Below, in pieces: positions 45,611-56,639 of a stretch of 64,000 bases of DNA. The notes under the pieces are model-generated. The model ran no database searches. It was not told the origin of the DNA and saw only the letters and a list, made by a program, of their open reading frames with translations. Every line of letters begins with the position of its first letter. Within the stretch, counting starts at the first letter, position 1. Location: assembly GCA_035048495.1 (NCBI GenBank), contig CM068547.1, positions 31,687,002 to 31,751,001 of the forward strand, read 5' to 3'. This stretch comes from Euptelea pleiosperma. Its lineage: Eukaryota; Streptophyta; Magnoliopsida; Ranunculales; Eupteleaceae. The position numbers were made by a program, and so were the translations under genes.

Positions 45611-45960
45611 GTAGGTTCCTACCGTTTTAGTAAAAATGGAGACGACCCTGTCCTACCATTTCCCTTGTTCAAATATCTGTAGGTTCCTACCATTTTAGTG
45701 AAAATGGACACGACCCTGTCCTACCGTTTAAACCTACCCAGGCAGGTAGGTGCAAATAGTAGCCTCTTATGGAGTCCCTGCTTTGGTAGGTTCCTACCGT
45801 TTTAGTGAAAATGGAGACGACCCTGTCCTACCATTTCCCTTGTTCAAATATCTGTAGGTTCCTACCATTTTAGTGAAAATGGACACGACCCTGTCCTACC
45901 GTTTAAACCTACCCAGGCAGGTAGGTGCAAACAGTAGCCTCTTATGGAGTCCCTGCTTCT
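45611..45960. repeat. 175-bp tandem duplication in a CCTACCGTTT repeat field
   Basis: GTAGGTTCCTACCGTTTTAG starts near-identical 175-bp units at 45611 and 45786. The surrounding 45370-46020 is filled with shorter TACCGTTT/AAACGGTA words, so the units arose within an older array. Confidence 0.85.
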
Positions 45961-46019
45961 AATTTTGATAGGTGGATACCGTATTGCATTAATACATATC
46001 GGTAGTTCATTACGTTTGA

Positions 46020-47723
46020 GGTCAAAAACTCAATTTTTTTTTCATTTGGGGTCAAAGCCTTAACCCAACTAAAGATAGTAATTCAAGTGCCTTACATTGG
46101 TAGTAAACCAACCGTGCCCACAAAATCCTGTTATCTTCACCAACCATGCCAACCACTACTAAACAAATCCATCAAACCTATGAACAATGATAGGTTTAGA
46201 TAGATGAAAAATACATGAAATGCACAAGAATATGCTTAGATTGAAAATAAACAATTTTACTAGAACGTCATTACAATGTTGAAATATGCTTTTAAAGATC
46301 CAAGCCAAAGTATTTATAATCCCGAACAAGTTTTTCTCAAAAACTAACAAACGTCTCTGGGCACCACCTTTCTACAAATGCTGACACTAGAGCTTTGCTT
46401 ACAACTTTGTTCGAGTGGACCAATGAGAGCAAACCCAAACTCTCATCCTACACCTAATTAAACCTGATGTCTTCATTATCTACATTCCATGATGCTATCT
46501 TCATCCCATGATGTAGACATCTAAGGACACCCCAATCCTACAAATAATAATATATCAAAATTAGATGAATGTTACATATAGTTTAAAAGAAAAGACTTTG
46601 ATCATTATAAAAGAAATTTCATATATACCTGTCCCTCCCAAATTTCAAAAGCAACGTGGTTTTTGAAACAGGAAAGTAATCCGATATCTTCAGGACCGCT
46701 TGAAAATCCAATAGTAGATCCTGAGGCATCAGTAGCTTGTGTCTAGATAGGCTTTACACCTGACAGGTCTTCTTCAACTACGCCGACAACCTCAGATTAT
46801 ACACCTCGATCTTGATCACCATCTCTTAAACTCCGATTGCACACCTCAATCGCCAAGTCTAGCTACATTCCTTCGCTGCTTCACAAAAGAAAAATAAATG
46901 ATAATAAAAAGAGTGTTTTAATTTGTTCTTACAACCCTAGAGACAACAAGGTAAAATAGTGTTGGTTCTCAAGCCCCAGGAGTTGGAAAGTAAACATTTA
47001 GACAATTTGATAATAATGACAAAGAATAATATACTTAAGATGCTAAAAAGACTCTAGGCTCCCCTATTCCACCCAAAACCCATTGCTCAAATACTGCAAT
47101 GCAGCTCCATTAAGTCGCCTCCAAGTCTAATTTTTTTTCCAGACACAATGGCAGTCCAAAAAGGCCCTAAATATCAGCCTCTTTCTTAAAAAGATTTTAG
47201 TGACTTCATGAGTTCAAATTTCACCTCCCAGAGTTTCATAATGTGGAATCAAACTACTACATTGCTTGTCAGCTACTGATAATAGAAAATGCTGAAAATA
47301 AAAATGATTCACTTGTAAAGAAAATATTTGCCTTCGAAATTATTGAATTAATCAATCATTTCCAAGAACATTCGAATCAATGGAGGAAAACCTACTAATT
47401 AAATACATTAAAAATGAAAATTAAAGCCAAAAGAAAATCACATTTTCCATATTAGAACAAGGCCAGTATGGTACACCAAATCTATTAAGATCTAAACCAC
47501 ACCAAATAATTTACACGATTCAATTCTTCAAATTATATGGCTAACCCATGATTCAATTTGTGTAATTCACAAAACCCAGATGCAGAATTGAATCATATTA
47601 CAGGAAAAATAGAAACTAAATTGAAAAAATATATAGTTTACAAGAGGGACAAGAGATTTGGAAGTAGATGCAGGGCAATTAGAGAATAGAGGAGATGAAT
47701 GTGGGTAGATTTGAGATTGGGGG
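46020..47723. other. Non-coding interior of the 6-kb element
   Basis: AT-rich with no domain recognised in any frame. Confidence 0.4.
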
Positions 47724-48717
47724 TGTAACGCCCCGGGCCCGCACTAGTCGAATATTGTCCGCTTTGGGGTCATCCCCCTCACGGCTTTGTTCTTGGTACG
47801 TGCCCTATGGCACGCCCAAAAGGCCTTCAACTAGTTTACGTCCGGCTTGCCCTTATAGCCCAGTCTCCGGACGCTTCCTTATCCGATGTGGGACTAAACT
47901 CATGCACCCCTCCCCTGCCTACCTTCCCCCCTGCCTACTGTTCGACGGCTCCACGCGGCATCCCGGTAACCATTTTCTACCCAGCGCTTGGATGGGCCGG
48001 CGCTTGGATGACTGGGCCATGACATTCACCCCACCCGACAGGATGAGCCGTCATCGGCTTTGATACCAATTGTAACGCCCCGGGCCCGCACTAGTCGAAT
48101 ATTGTCCGCTTTGGGGTCATCCCCCTCACGGCTTTGTTCTTGGTACGTGCCCTATGGCACGCCCAAAAGGCCTTCAACTAGTTTACGTCCGGCTTGCCCT
48201 TATAGCCCAGTCTCCGGACGCTTCCTTCTCCGATGTGGGACTAAACTCATGCACCCCTCCCTTGCCTACCTTCCCCACTGCCTACTGTTCGACGGCTCCA
48301 CGCGGCATCCCGGTAGCCATTTTCGACCCAGCGCTTGGATGCGTCGGCGCTTGGATGACTGGGCCATGACATTCACCCCACCCGACAGGATGAGCCGTCC
48401 TCGGCTCTGATACCAATTGTAACGCCCCGGGCCCGCACTAGTCGAATATTGTCCGCTTTGGGGTCATCCCCCTCACGGCTTTGTTCTTGGTACGTGCCCT
48501 ATGGCACGCCCAAAAGGCCTTCGACTAGTTTACGTCCGGCTTGCCCTTATAGCCCAGTCTCCGGACGCTTCCTTATCCGATGTGGGATTAAACTCATGCA
48601 CCCCTCCCCTGCCTACCTTCCCCCTGCCTACTGTTCGACGGCTCCACGCAGCATCCCGGTAGCCATTTCTGACCCAGCGCTTGGATGGGCCGGCGCTTGG
48701 ATGACTGGGCCATGACA
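47724..48717 (-). mobile_element. TRIM concatemer: three LTRs, two 46-bp internal segments, TSD GGGGG
   Basis: LTRs 47724-48024, 48071-48371 and 48418-48717 are 300-301 bp and nearly identical, each beginning TGTCATGGCC and ending GGGGCGTTACA on the minus strand. Between them are two 46-bp segments (48025-48070, 48372-48417). On the minus strand each holds a tRNA-Met primer site TGGTATC(A)(A/G)AGCC 2 nt after the LTR and a purine tract GGTGGGGTGAA before the next LTR. GGGGG flanks the array (47719-47723 and 48718-48722). No coding potential. Confidence 0.88.
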
Positions 48718-49219
48718 GGGGGGAGATAAGAGAAACTGACAGGGCAACGAGAAATCACATTTCGCTAATGTAGCCAACTTATACATTTTAACCAACACGT
48801 GGTGTGCAAAAAAGGTAAAAAAAGGCATACACTCAACATTTGTAAAACGATTGGTAGAAAAATAGAATAAATGATACAAAAATTACTTACCTTCCTCGTT
48901 TGACGCTTTTGGTACGATGATTCAAAGTCTTTTTGGTGAAATCCTTGACTTGGGTCTTCACGATCACGAAATGGGTATATGGAGATGCGATTTCCATCGA
49001 AGAAGGTGAAGGATGTTTCGGTTTGACAAAGGAAAACAGTTCTTCAGCGCTTCGGTCCTTGGAAACAAAGAAGAAGATAGACTCACGAAGATGAAAGCCG
49101 GAGAAGAACTCTCGATCTCCATTGAAAATTTCCAGCGATTTCTCTTTTTTCACAATAGGTGGGTGGCATTGTAAAAATATTAGAATATGGGTGTCTTTCA
49201 TAAAAACCATTTACCATGG
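48718..49219. other. Right interior of the 6-kb element
   Basis: A minus-strand frame from 49210 to 48887 contains a lysine-rich, unrecognised sequence. It resembles neither transposase nor a known domain. Confidence 0.35.
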
Positions 49220-49379
49220 TGGGTGGTTTAAAAAGTGGGTGCCTTCCAAAATTTGGTGTGTGGCAATATCCTGCCCCTAACTTTATAACGGCGCTATTTG
49301 GTAACTGCATGGGTCCCACCTTTAAGGGTCAATTTAGTTCCTGATTTGCGCAAAAAAATCAGAGTAAAACTTTGTTGAT

Positions 49380-49569
49380 AGCGCTCGAACCCAAAATCAG
49401 CCTGATTAGTGATTTACAACCTTTGGATCTTCGCACCTAAATAACGCTCAAATTCCTACAGTTAAAATCAACCCATGAAAATAACTTCAATCCAACACTT
49501 AGAAATCTCTAATCGGGCTGATTTTTTTGCTTGCAGGTACACCGAGAGACTGACCAAAACCAATCAGAG
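49380..49569 (+). mobile_element. Partial foldback MITE, CCCACAATATGAGCC family
   Basis: Interior (AATCAGCCTGATTAGTGATTTAC; AACCCATGAAAATAAC; CTAATCGGGCTGATTTTTTTGC) and right-arm start of the family. It abuts the complete copy at 49570. Confidence 0.6.
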
Positions 49570-49881
49570 CCCACAATACGAGCCACATGGAACACTATTA
49601 GTGGGCACTGGCAGTATGGATGTTTGGCCAGTCCCTCAGTGGACCTACTAATCCAAAATTAGCCTGATTAGTGATTTACAATCTCTGGATCTTTGCACTC
49701 AAATAACGCTCACTAATGCTCAAATTCCTACGGTTAAAATCAACCCATGAAAATAACTTCAATCCAACGCATAGAAATCTCTAATCAGGCTATTTTTTGT
49801 TTGCAGGTCCACCGAGGGACTAACCAAACATCCATACGGTCAGCACCCTCTAATAGTGTGCCACGTGGCTCATATTGTGGG
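49570..49881 (+). mobile_element. Complete foldback MITE, CCCACAATATGAGCC family
   Basis: 312 bp. Left arm CCCACAATACGAGCCACATGG ..., right arm CCACGTGGCTCATATTGTGGG. The arms pair over at least 80 bp (ATGGATGTTTGGCCAGTCCCTC with GGGACTAACCAAACATCCAT). Reference copy for the family here. Confidence 0.8.
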
Positions 49882-50032
49882 TTATGACCGAAGTTTTACT
49901 CGCCTGTCAATCTGTCATCAAAGGTTTACTCCAAAAAATAAGATCAGCTTTAGTTTTGGGACTGTTTGTTAAACTGAAATTTCAGCACTATGTCTGAATT
50001 TTTGAGTTTTCAGACATTTGTGAAAGGGTCGT

Positions 50033-50422
50033 GATGTAACAAGGTATACCTGAGATCTTTTTATTTGCGGAAGCGGCATTTTTGGTAGCCACCTCTGCCA
50101 TCTGGGCCCACTGACCGCATGGATGTTTAGCCCACACCTTAGTAGGCATTCACACCAAAAATCAGCTTGTTTGATGATTTTTAGCCGTTGGTTTTATTAC
50201 CAAAACAAATGATTGCATTCAACGGCTATAGAAACGCCTTAAAAAGTGCTAAAATCTAATGGTTATAGATTACCAATCAGGGTGATTTTTAGTGTGTATA
50301 TCCACCAAGGGATGGGAATATGGGATAAACATCCATGCGGTCAGTGGGCCCAGATGACAGCTATAAGTAACAAAAATCGTGCTTCTGCATTTCAAACAGT
50401 TTCAGGCATACCTTGTTACATC
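50033..50422 (+). mobile_element. Foldback MITE, GATGTAACAAGGTAT family (copy 4)
   Basis: 390 bp, ends GATGTAACAAGGTATACCTGA and CAGGCATACCTTGTTACATC. Interior as in copy 1. Confidence 0.8.
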
Positions 50423-50634
50423 TTTTTCCTTTGTGAAATACAGATGTGTTTGGTAACGAAAACAATAAGTGCTGAATGGCTAAGTGAAATATTCGGTGAT
50501 TTTTTCAGTCACCCTAACGCGCTAAGTGATTTGCATTCATGTAATATTTATTTTCTACCGAATATGTCCTTCAAATTTTTTTCATATGACAACATTGCCC
50601 TTGAAGATATAAAAATCCTATTTTATGAATGGGT

Positions 50635-51242
50635 CGCTCTACGGGCACTCACCTCTTTAAGCCGGGCACCCACAAAATAAATCAATTTTTGAGGATCAAA
50701 TTGCCCTTTCCTATCCCTTTACAGTTTTGTTTGGGCATCCACACTGAAAAAAAAGCGAAGAAGAAGAAGAGGAGGAGGAGGACGCCGCTGCCGTAGGTAC
50801 GTTTCTCTCTCTTTCTCACACATATAACACCTCCTCCCCCAGCCACCGTGTTGGTGGTGGTGTTGGAGTAGTGGTGATCGATGGTGGAATTGGTGATGGT
50901 AGTGGTGGTAGAGTTTGTGGTGGTGGTGGTGATGGTGGAGTTGGTGGTGGTGTTGGAGTGGTGGTGGTGTTGGAGTGGTGGTTTGGAGCACCCCATACTC
51001 CCACAAATGGATGGACAATATGCAGCAAGCCCGCAATTTTTTTTTGCCTCCACGGCCTGGAACTACCGTGGCTACCATGGCCACCCTGACACCCACGGCC
51101 AAGAGCCCAAGTTAGAATTTTTTTTTTTTTTAATTTTAATGTGGGTGCCCAGCAAAATGGGGTGCCCAAACAGGGGCCCTCTAATTGGCGTGGGTGCCCA
51201 TCAAATGTTGATGCCCAGCCGATGGCCGCCCGTAGAGCGAAC
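50635..51242 (+). mobile_element. MITE with GGGTCGCTCTACGGG termini (copy 2)
   Basis: Left GGGTCGCTCTACGGGCACTC, right GATGGCCGCCCGTAGAGCGAACC. Inner inverted words GGGCACCCA. A GTGGTG-type trinucleotide array fills about 50845-50985. Open frames through that array are low-complexity artefacts. Confidence 0.65.
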
Positions 51243-52379
51243 CTTTATGAATCTCTTTTACACGGTCTCCTTCTCCTCTTCAACTTCAACGAAGAATCAG
51301 CCTCCCGACTTCGATCTCGACGGTCACAGGTACGTGATCCAGCTCAGCTCCTTCTCTTCTCTCCTCCCTTCTTCAGGAAACCCTAACGTTAGGGTTTAAG
51401 AAAACCCTAGATTATGGGTTTGCAGATCTCCACCAAACCCTAACGTTATTGAAACTGATTTGCATAATCAATGTGGCGTTTGTTTTCATTCTCCATCTCT
51501 AATAGGTCTTCAATATCCATCATAATCAACTAATGATGGAAGCATCTCTCTATTTATGGCGAACTTATCATTGTTTTGATACTTAGAGTGTCATCAACGG
51601 TGAATATCTGGATAATGTTTGTTAGATGGTACTTGGAAATTTTGCTTCATTTCCACAACAAATATCTCTAAAATAGCTGGTTTTATGGTGTGTTTCCTAT
51701 CTCCATGTTGACAATCTACTCAGCTTTCATATTCCAATATCTTGTCTAACCTTTAATTTTAATTCAAAACTCAATACCGATCTTGAATCCCATATTTTTT
51801 TTTGTGTTGCTGTTAATTTCTTATGCAACTAGATTTTTGGGGGTTTGTTTCTCTTATCATCTTTTATTATATAGTTGAATGGCGAAGTGGGATTTATGTT
51901 GCTGACCTTAGTTGGAATAAGGTGTAGATGGTAGATTATGATGATGTTTCTCTTATCTTCTTCAGTGAAGATTTGAGGCACTTGTGATTCAGAAATAGGG
52001 TTGGATTCATCTACCTTTGAGGCAACTTTCTTTCGAAATCTTTTGGATAACACCGGACATGGTTGCATTCATTTACTTGGACAAACCAACTTCAAGAGAA
52101 ATCCTATCCCTATCTGAAACCATTCATAATGTTATTTTTTTATCATTGGGTATGAATTTTGGCTGATCCCACAGCCTGTCTTTGGCCCAGATAAGAATTA
52201 TAACGATATGCATTGGTGGATGGGTGTTTTTCTCTGGTAGGCCATTATTATGATGAACATATTGGTATGGCGTTAATGAAAGATTATGTGTAAAGTATTC
52301 TTAGACAAATCAATTCACAATTGGAGGGCTGGTTTCAGCATGTTCTGTTACCAACTCACAATGAGTTGTTGCTGGACTC
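51243..52379. other. Non-coding flank before RCC1 fragment
   Basis: Begins with a CT-rich, 5'-UTR-like tract and CGGTCACAGGTACGTG, which could be an exon/donor border, then AT-rich DNA. No exon could be assigned. Confidence 0.35.
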
Positions 52380-52471
52380 TGGCATACAGTTGGATTTCTG
52401 CTGAAGGTGATGTGTATACATTTGGAGGCAATCAATTTGGGCAGTTAGGAACTAGTTCAGATCAGGCTGAG
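52380..52471 (+). pseudogene. RCC1-repeat fragment (UVR8/RCC1-like)
   Basis: Reads AYSWISAEGDVYTFGGNQFG then QLGTSSDQAE, followed by a donor-like GAG/GTACCC at 52471. SxxGDVYTFGxNxxGQLG is the core of one RCC1 beta-propeller blade. Only one blade of about seven is present and the upstream frame is not RCC1-like, so this is a stray exon or captured fragment. Confidence 0.6.
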
Positions 52472-52599
52472 GTACCCCTATTAATGAATTACTCTATATT
52501 CTTCAGAGATAAGAAATAACAAGAGGAAAGTGAGGTACCTGTTGGAGAGCCGCATGTGTACCATTGGCATAGTTGTAAACATGACACATGCAGCGAGAG

Positions 52600-52840
52600 G
52601 AACTACAAATACCCACCTAGCCTGATTAATGATTTCTAAACGCCAGATTGAAGTCATTTTCATGGGTTAATTATAACCGTGGAATTTGAGAATTATTGAG
52701 CATTATTTGTGGAACAAATATCCAAAGGTTTGAAATCGCTAGTCAAGCTGTTTTTTGGTATGTAGGTCCACCTTGGATGGACCAAACATCCATACAGTCA
52801 GTGTCCTTTACGAGTGTGCCACATGGATGATCACTACCAT
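52600..52840 (+). mobile_element. Partial foldback MITE, CCCACAATATGAGCC family
   Basis: CTAGCCTGATTAATGATTTCTAA, TTTCATGGGTTAATTATAACC, TGTAGGTCCACCTTGGATGGACC and GTGTGCCACATGG place it in the family; the left end is missing. Confidence 0.6.
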
Positions 52841-53129
52841 TTGATCTAGAAACTTTTGAAAAATGGATGATCATGATTACTTGGGTTTGGTTCTTAGGAG
52901 GATGTTAGACATATAATCAAAGAAAAAGGAATTTTGAAAAATGGATGATCACGTAGTCCCAAGTACTTTTTGTTGTCCTCTATTGCATTACAAAGAACTA
53001 AAATGTATTCCTGATAGGTATTAGTGCATGTGTTAGTATAAATATTTGTTCTACTTTATATTTGTGTTGCTTTTAGAACTTGTCTAGTGATTTCTTAAAT
53101 TTTTGAGATTTTATGTTCTTTTGCATAGG

Positions 53130-53395
53130 GATGGCACAAACTGGGGATCCTGGTAGGGGCAAGTTGAGGAAATCCAGCAGATAAAAAACTCTTTATAGAT
53201 CTTTGTCTCCAAGAAGCAAGTAATGGAGGAAGAGTGAGAGGAACATTGAAACCTACTTCTTGGACTAGAATTAAAGAAGAATTGAAGAAGCAACTTGGAA
53301 AAAGTTTTACCCCAGAAACAATTGATGAATACTTTGAACTACATGAAGAAACAATACTTTGGACTATGAAAAAGGTTATAAGGGCAAATATGTCA
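53130..53395 (+). pseudogene. Myb/SANT-like domain remnant
   Basis: After MAQTGDPGRGKLRKSS (53130), a stop and a frameshift, it continues SNGGRVRGTLKPTSWTRIKE and ELKKQLGKSFTPE. This resembles the trihelix-type Myb/SANT-like domain of plant transposon-derived proteins (PIF/Harbinger accessory or L10-interacting type). Broken and short. Confidence 0.5.
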
Positions 53396-53579
53396 AATAG
53401 CCAATGTTTAGACATTTTAGTTTATGTTTACCAAACAGACTTAACACTTAATTTTCAGATATCAGGACATTTTTAGCCAGTTTACCAAATAGACAACACT
53501 TAAACTTTAGTACTTTATATTCCGCACTTTAAGCTTTTAGCACTTAATTCAGATTTCAATGATAAGTTTTCAGTTTAAC

Positions 53580-53765
53580 AAATGGACCCTGAGCAATGCC
53601 AGTTGACAAACTAAGCAAACATTGTTGACACCGCTCTGAACATCTGTTGACAAACTAGTGAAGAACCGTTGACAGTGACTAAGCAACGCTTGTTGGCAAA
53701 CTATGAATTAAATGTTGACAGACTAAAAGTAAACTGTTGACATTCTCCGCATAATTTGCTGTTTC
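53580..53765. repeat. TGTTGACA minisatellite, left of MULE transposase
   Basis: Degenerate units of about 20-30 bp containing TGTTGACAAACT/TGTTGACA, all in the orientation opposite to that on the right side of the transposase gene. Confidence 0.75.
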
Positions 53766-53793
53766 GATAGTGTGTTGCAGGTTTTATTGCACT

Positions 53794-56586
53794 ATGGAGA
53801 TGGAGCAATATTTAGATCTCATATGTTGCTATAATGGAGTAATGGAAGAGAATGAGGGCCGATGGATTTATAAAGGAGGGAGTCAGAAGATGCGAAATTT
53901 TTCTACAAATACATCTTTTTTCGATTTCGTACGTATCTTGGAAGGAGTCAGCCAAATAGAACTTGACAAAATGCGCATATCCTTTAAGAATGCCGTATCT
54001 GGTTACGCATGTGCTATCGATGATGAAGTTGACTATAGTGCAATGTTGAATAAGCATAGAAGGAGCCCAGAACAACCCATTATCATATGGATTTTAAAGC
54101 ATGCAAGAGAGTCAACAAGTCTCCCTCAATCAGTGCATCTGACTCCTTCCCCAACACAGTCAACAGATGCTGGGGTATATGTCCCCATTTTTGAGGTAGG
54201 GGTGGAATATGGGACTCAACCAACGGATGTAGGACGTGGTACTGAAGTAGATCCTTTGATTACATCATCTTTAAACGGCGAGCATGGTGATAACCAATGT
54301 GTGCGAGATGGGACTGATGCAATGGAAGTAGGACAAGGTATTGAAGCAGATGTTGATGTGCAATCGTCTGACGATGACAATGACAGACCAGTTGACGGAG
54401 CCGAAGATGAAGATGATGCACTCACAACGTCTTCTGATGTGATTGAGTGTGCCCCATATAATGAAACACCCCTTACAGGAGATAAATCATTTTTCGTTGG
54501 TCAACGTCACAATAACAAACAAAGCCTTGAAAGGGATCTCAGAACATATGCAGTGGAAAATCATTTCAATCTTAAGCATAGAGCTAGTTCTCCAGATCGA
54601 ATTATTAAAGCATGTCTTGGAAAGGACTGCACATGGCGCATTTATTGTACACGATTAGAAGGCACGCCAATTTTTACAGTGAGAAGCTACAGAAATGAAC
54701 ACACATGCGGACTAAACATGAAAGCTTCTGGAAATTTGCAGGCGTCTAGCAAATGGGTTGCAGAAATAATCACAAATAAGTTAAGAGAAAACTCATCTTT
54801 GAGTCCCAAAGATATTCGAACAGAAATGCAACAACAATATGGTGTTGATATCTCATATAAGGTAGCATGGGTTGCCAGAGAGAATTGTCTTCGGAAGGTA
54901 TGAATGGCATGCGCTGATTATTATTCAATTATTGAATTTGTTGACAAATTAGTTTATTTATGTTGACATGTTGAAACATAACTGTTGACATACTGGTTGT
55001 GAACCTTTAACAAACTGTTTAAGAACTGTTGACAGTCTACAAATTAATTGTTGACAATGTGGTGGCGAATAGTTGACAGATGTGTTATATACCTGTCAAC
55101 AGCTACACCGTAAGTTTTCATCAGTTATTTTTTCAACTTGTCAACAGTTATGTTTGGCAGATGTTTCTTCTGAACTTGTCAACATTTACCGTTTAACTTG
55201 TCAATAATAGAGTTACTTCAAAATTTGTCAACAGTAACTATTACTGGGCTAGACTTTACCTTTTGAAGTACTAAAACTTTGTTATTTGAATGGCAGATCA
55301 GGGGTAACTTCAGTGAATCCTATCAATTGCTCACAAGTTATTGTGCTGAGCTCAAAAAATCAGATCCAGATGCGTTTACGGACATATTAACCGTGGGGAA
55401 TGAAGAACGTTTTCAAAGATTTTATTGGACATTTGGACCTACAGTCAGAAGTTATAGGAGAACGTTGCGTCCAATTGTGTTGATCGATGGCACACACTTA
55501 AACGGAAGGTATGGTGGAATACTCCTTTCTGCCATTGCTATAGATGGAAACTCATCAGTTTTCCCCCTAGCATTCGCAATAGTTGAATATGAAAATAATG
55601 AGAGTTGGAGTTGGTTCCTTAAGCATTTCGGGGATACTGTCGTAGGCTTCGAGAATCCATTTCTCCTTCAATCTGATAGGCATCCTGGCATTTTGTATGC
55701 CGTACCTCGGGTACTTCCGAATGCAATTCACGCATATTGTGCACATCATATATCCCAGAACCTTCCCGGTGGGGATGAAAATATTAAGGAAAAATTCCAA
55801 GCAGCAGCAGAAGCTCTCACTGAATATCAATACGAGAGGATAATGAGGTCAATCTCTACCGTCAGCATTGCTGCTTATGATTACATAGTTGCTATAGGAA
55901 AGGAGCATTGGGCCAGTGCATTCATACCAGGTAGGAGATATGGTGTTCTTTATACAACCCATGTTGAAAGCTGGAATAGAATGATATTAGTGGGAAGGGA
56001 ACTACCGGTCACCTCTCTTGTCGAGGCAATACGTGCTAACTGCTCTGAGCATTTTAATACACATCGAGAAAAAGGCGATAAGATGAAGTCTAGATTGACC
56101 CCTTGGGCTGAAAGTCACATCTTCAGACAGAGAGAAGCAGGAAGACTCTTCACATCCATTCCTGCATCTATGACCCTTTTCCAAGTTCAAAGTCCAATGA
56201 GCCTAGACATGGTAGACTTGGAAAAACGGACTTGCACATGTAACTGGTTCCAAACAATGGGAATTCCCTGTGAGCACGCAATGAAATGCATTAATGATCG
56301 TAGCTTGGATGTCTATGAATTTTGTGAAAAATATTATATGGCTAAGAACTTCAGAGAGACTTATAAGGAGATATGGGTGCCTACAAGAGGAAAGGAACAA
56401 TGGTTAATAGACGAGAACGATAAGAGAGTTGCTCCTCCAAAGGAAAAGGTCATGCCTGGTCGTCCTAGAAGGGTCAGAAAACATTCCAAAAGAAGAGTTC
56501 GTGTACAAAGGAACGTTTGTTCCAAGTGTAAAGTCAGAGGGCACAATAGTAAGACATGTGGCCGTCAACAGACGGACGAAGTCTAG
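53794..56586 (+). CDS. Mutator-like (MULE) transposase, two exons
   Basis: Exons 53794-54897 and 55297-56586 (donor AAG/GTATGA, acceptor TGGCAG/ATC, both phase 0) give about 797 residues with no internal stop. Order: N-terminal region, acidic linker, MuDR-type domain (KSFFVGQRHNNKQSLERDLR; KACLGKDCTWRIYC; RSYRNEHTCGLN), MULE transposase domain (PIVLIDGTHLNGRYGG; LQSDRHPGI; NESWSWFLKHFGD, with plausible catalytic D, D and E), SWIM zinc finger (CTCNWFQTMGIPCEHAMKCI) and a C-terminal CCHC knuckle (CSKCKVRGHNSKTC). The ATG at 53794 lies 14 bases after an acceptor-like TTGCAG, so a 5' UTR intron is possible. Intact, hence possibly recent or domesticated. The minisatellite in the intron and flanks suggests it belongs to a transposon, but no TIRs were found. 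Confidence 0.9.
54930..55255. repeat. TTGTCAAC minisatellite in MULE intron, orientation switch
   Basis: The left half (about 54940-55080) has TGTTGACA units; the right half (about 55095-55250) has TGTCAACA units. The orientation flips near 55085. Confidence 0.75.
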
Positions 56587-56639
56587 TAACACGCCTAGTG
56601 CTTCAACCATATTTGACAAGGCGTGATATGTAAAAGGTC

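Larger units (their letters stand above)
43283..49294 (+). mobile_element. 6-kb element with about 60-bp TIRs and OTU relic (MULE-like)
   Basis: Left end: GGCCGTTATAACTATAGGGC, then TGGGATATTGCCACACC and AAATTTTGGAAGGCACCCACT. The right end (49220-49294) is the inverted match, e.g. AGTGGGTGCCTTCCAAAATTTGGTG and GGCAATATCCTGCCCC. No convincing target duplication. Contents: a short plus-strand frame near 43398-43637, a hAT MITE (43953), an OTU-like relic (44614), minisatellites (45000-45960) and a TRIM array (47724). OTU-like domains are recalled as partners of plant MULE transposases, which suggests Mutator; no transposase was seen. Confidence 0.65.

Noticed and set aside
44960..46020. CRISPR-like regularly spaced repeats
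   Set aside because: Repeats are contiguous, variable minisatellite units without unique spacers, in a plant nuclear context.
47695..48715. Three repeated plus-strand open frames of about 90-120 codons
   Set aside because: They run through the TRIM LTRs in antisense and repeat because the LTR repeats; no protein family resemblance.
50719..51169. Several His/Thr/Pro- or Val/Gly-rich open frames on both strands
   Set aside because: Translations of the GTGGTG microsatellite in a MITE.
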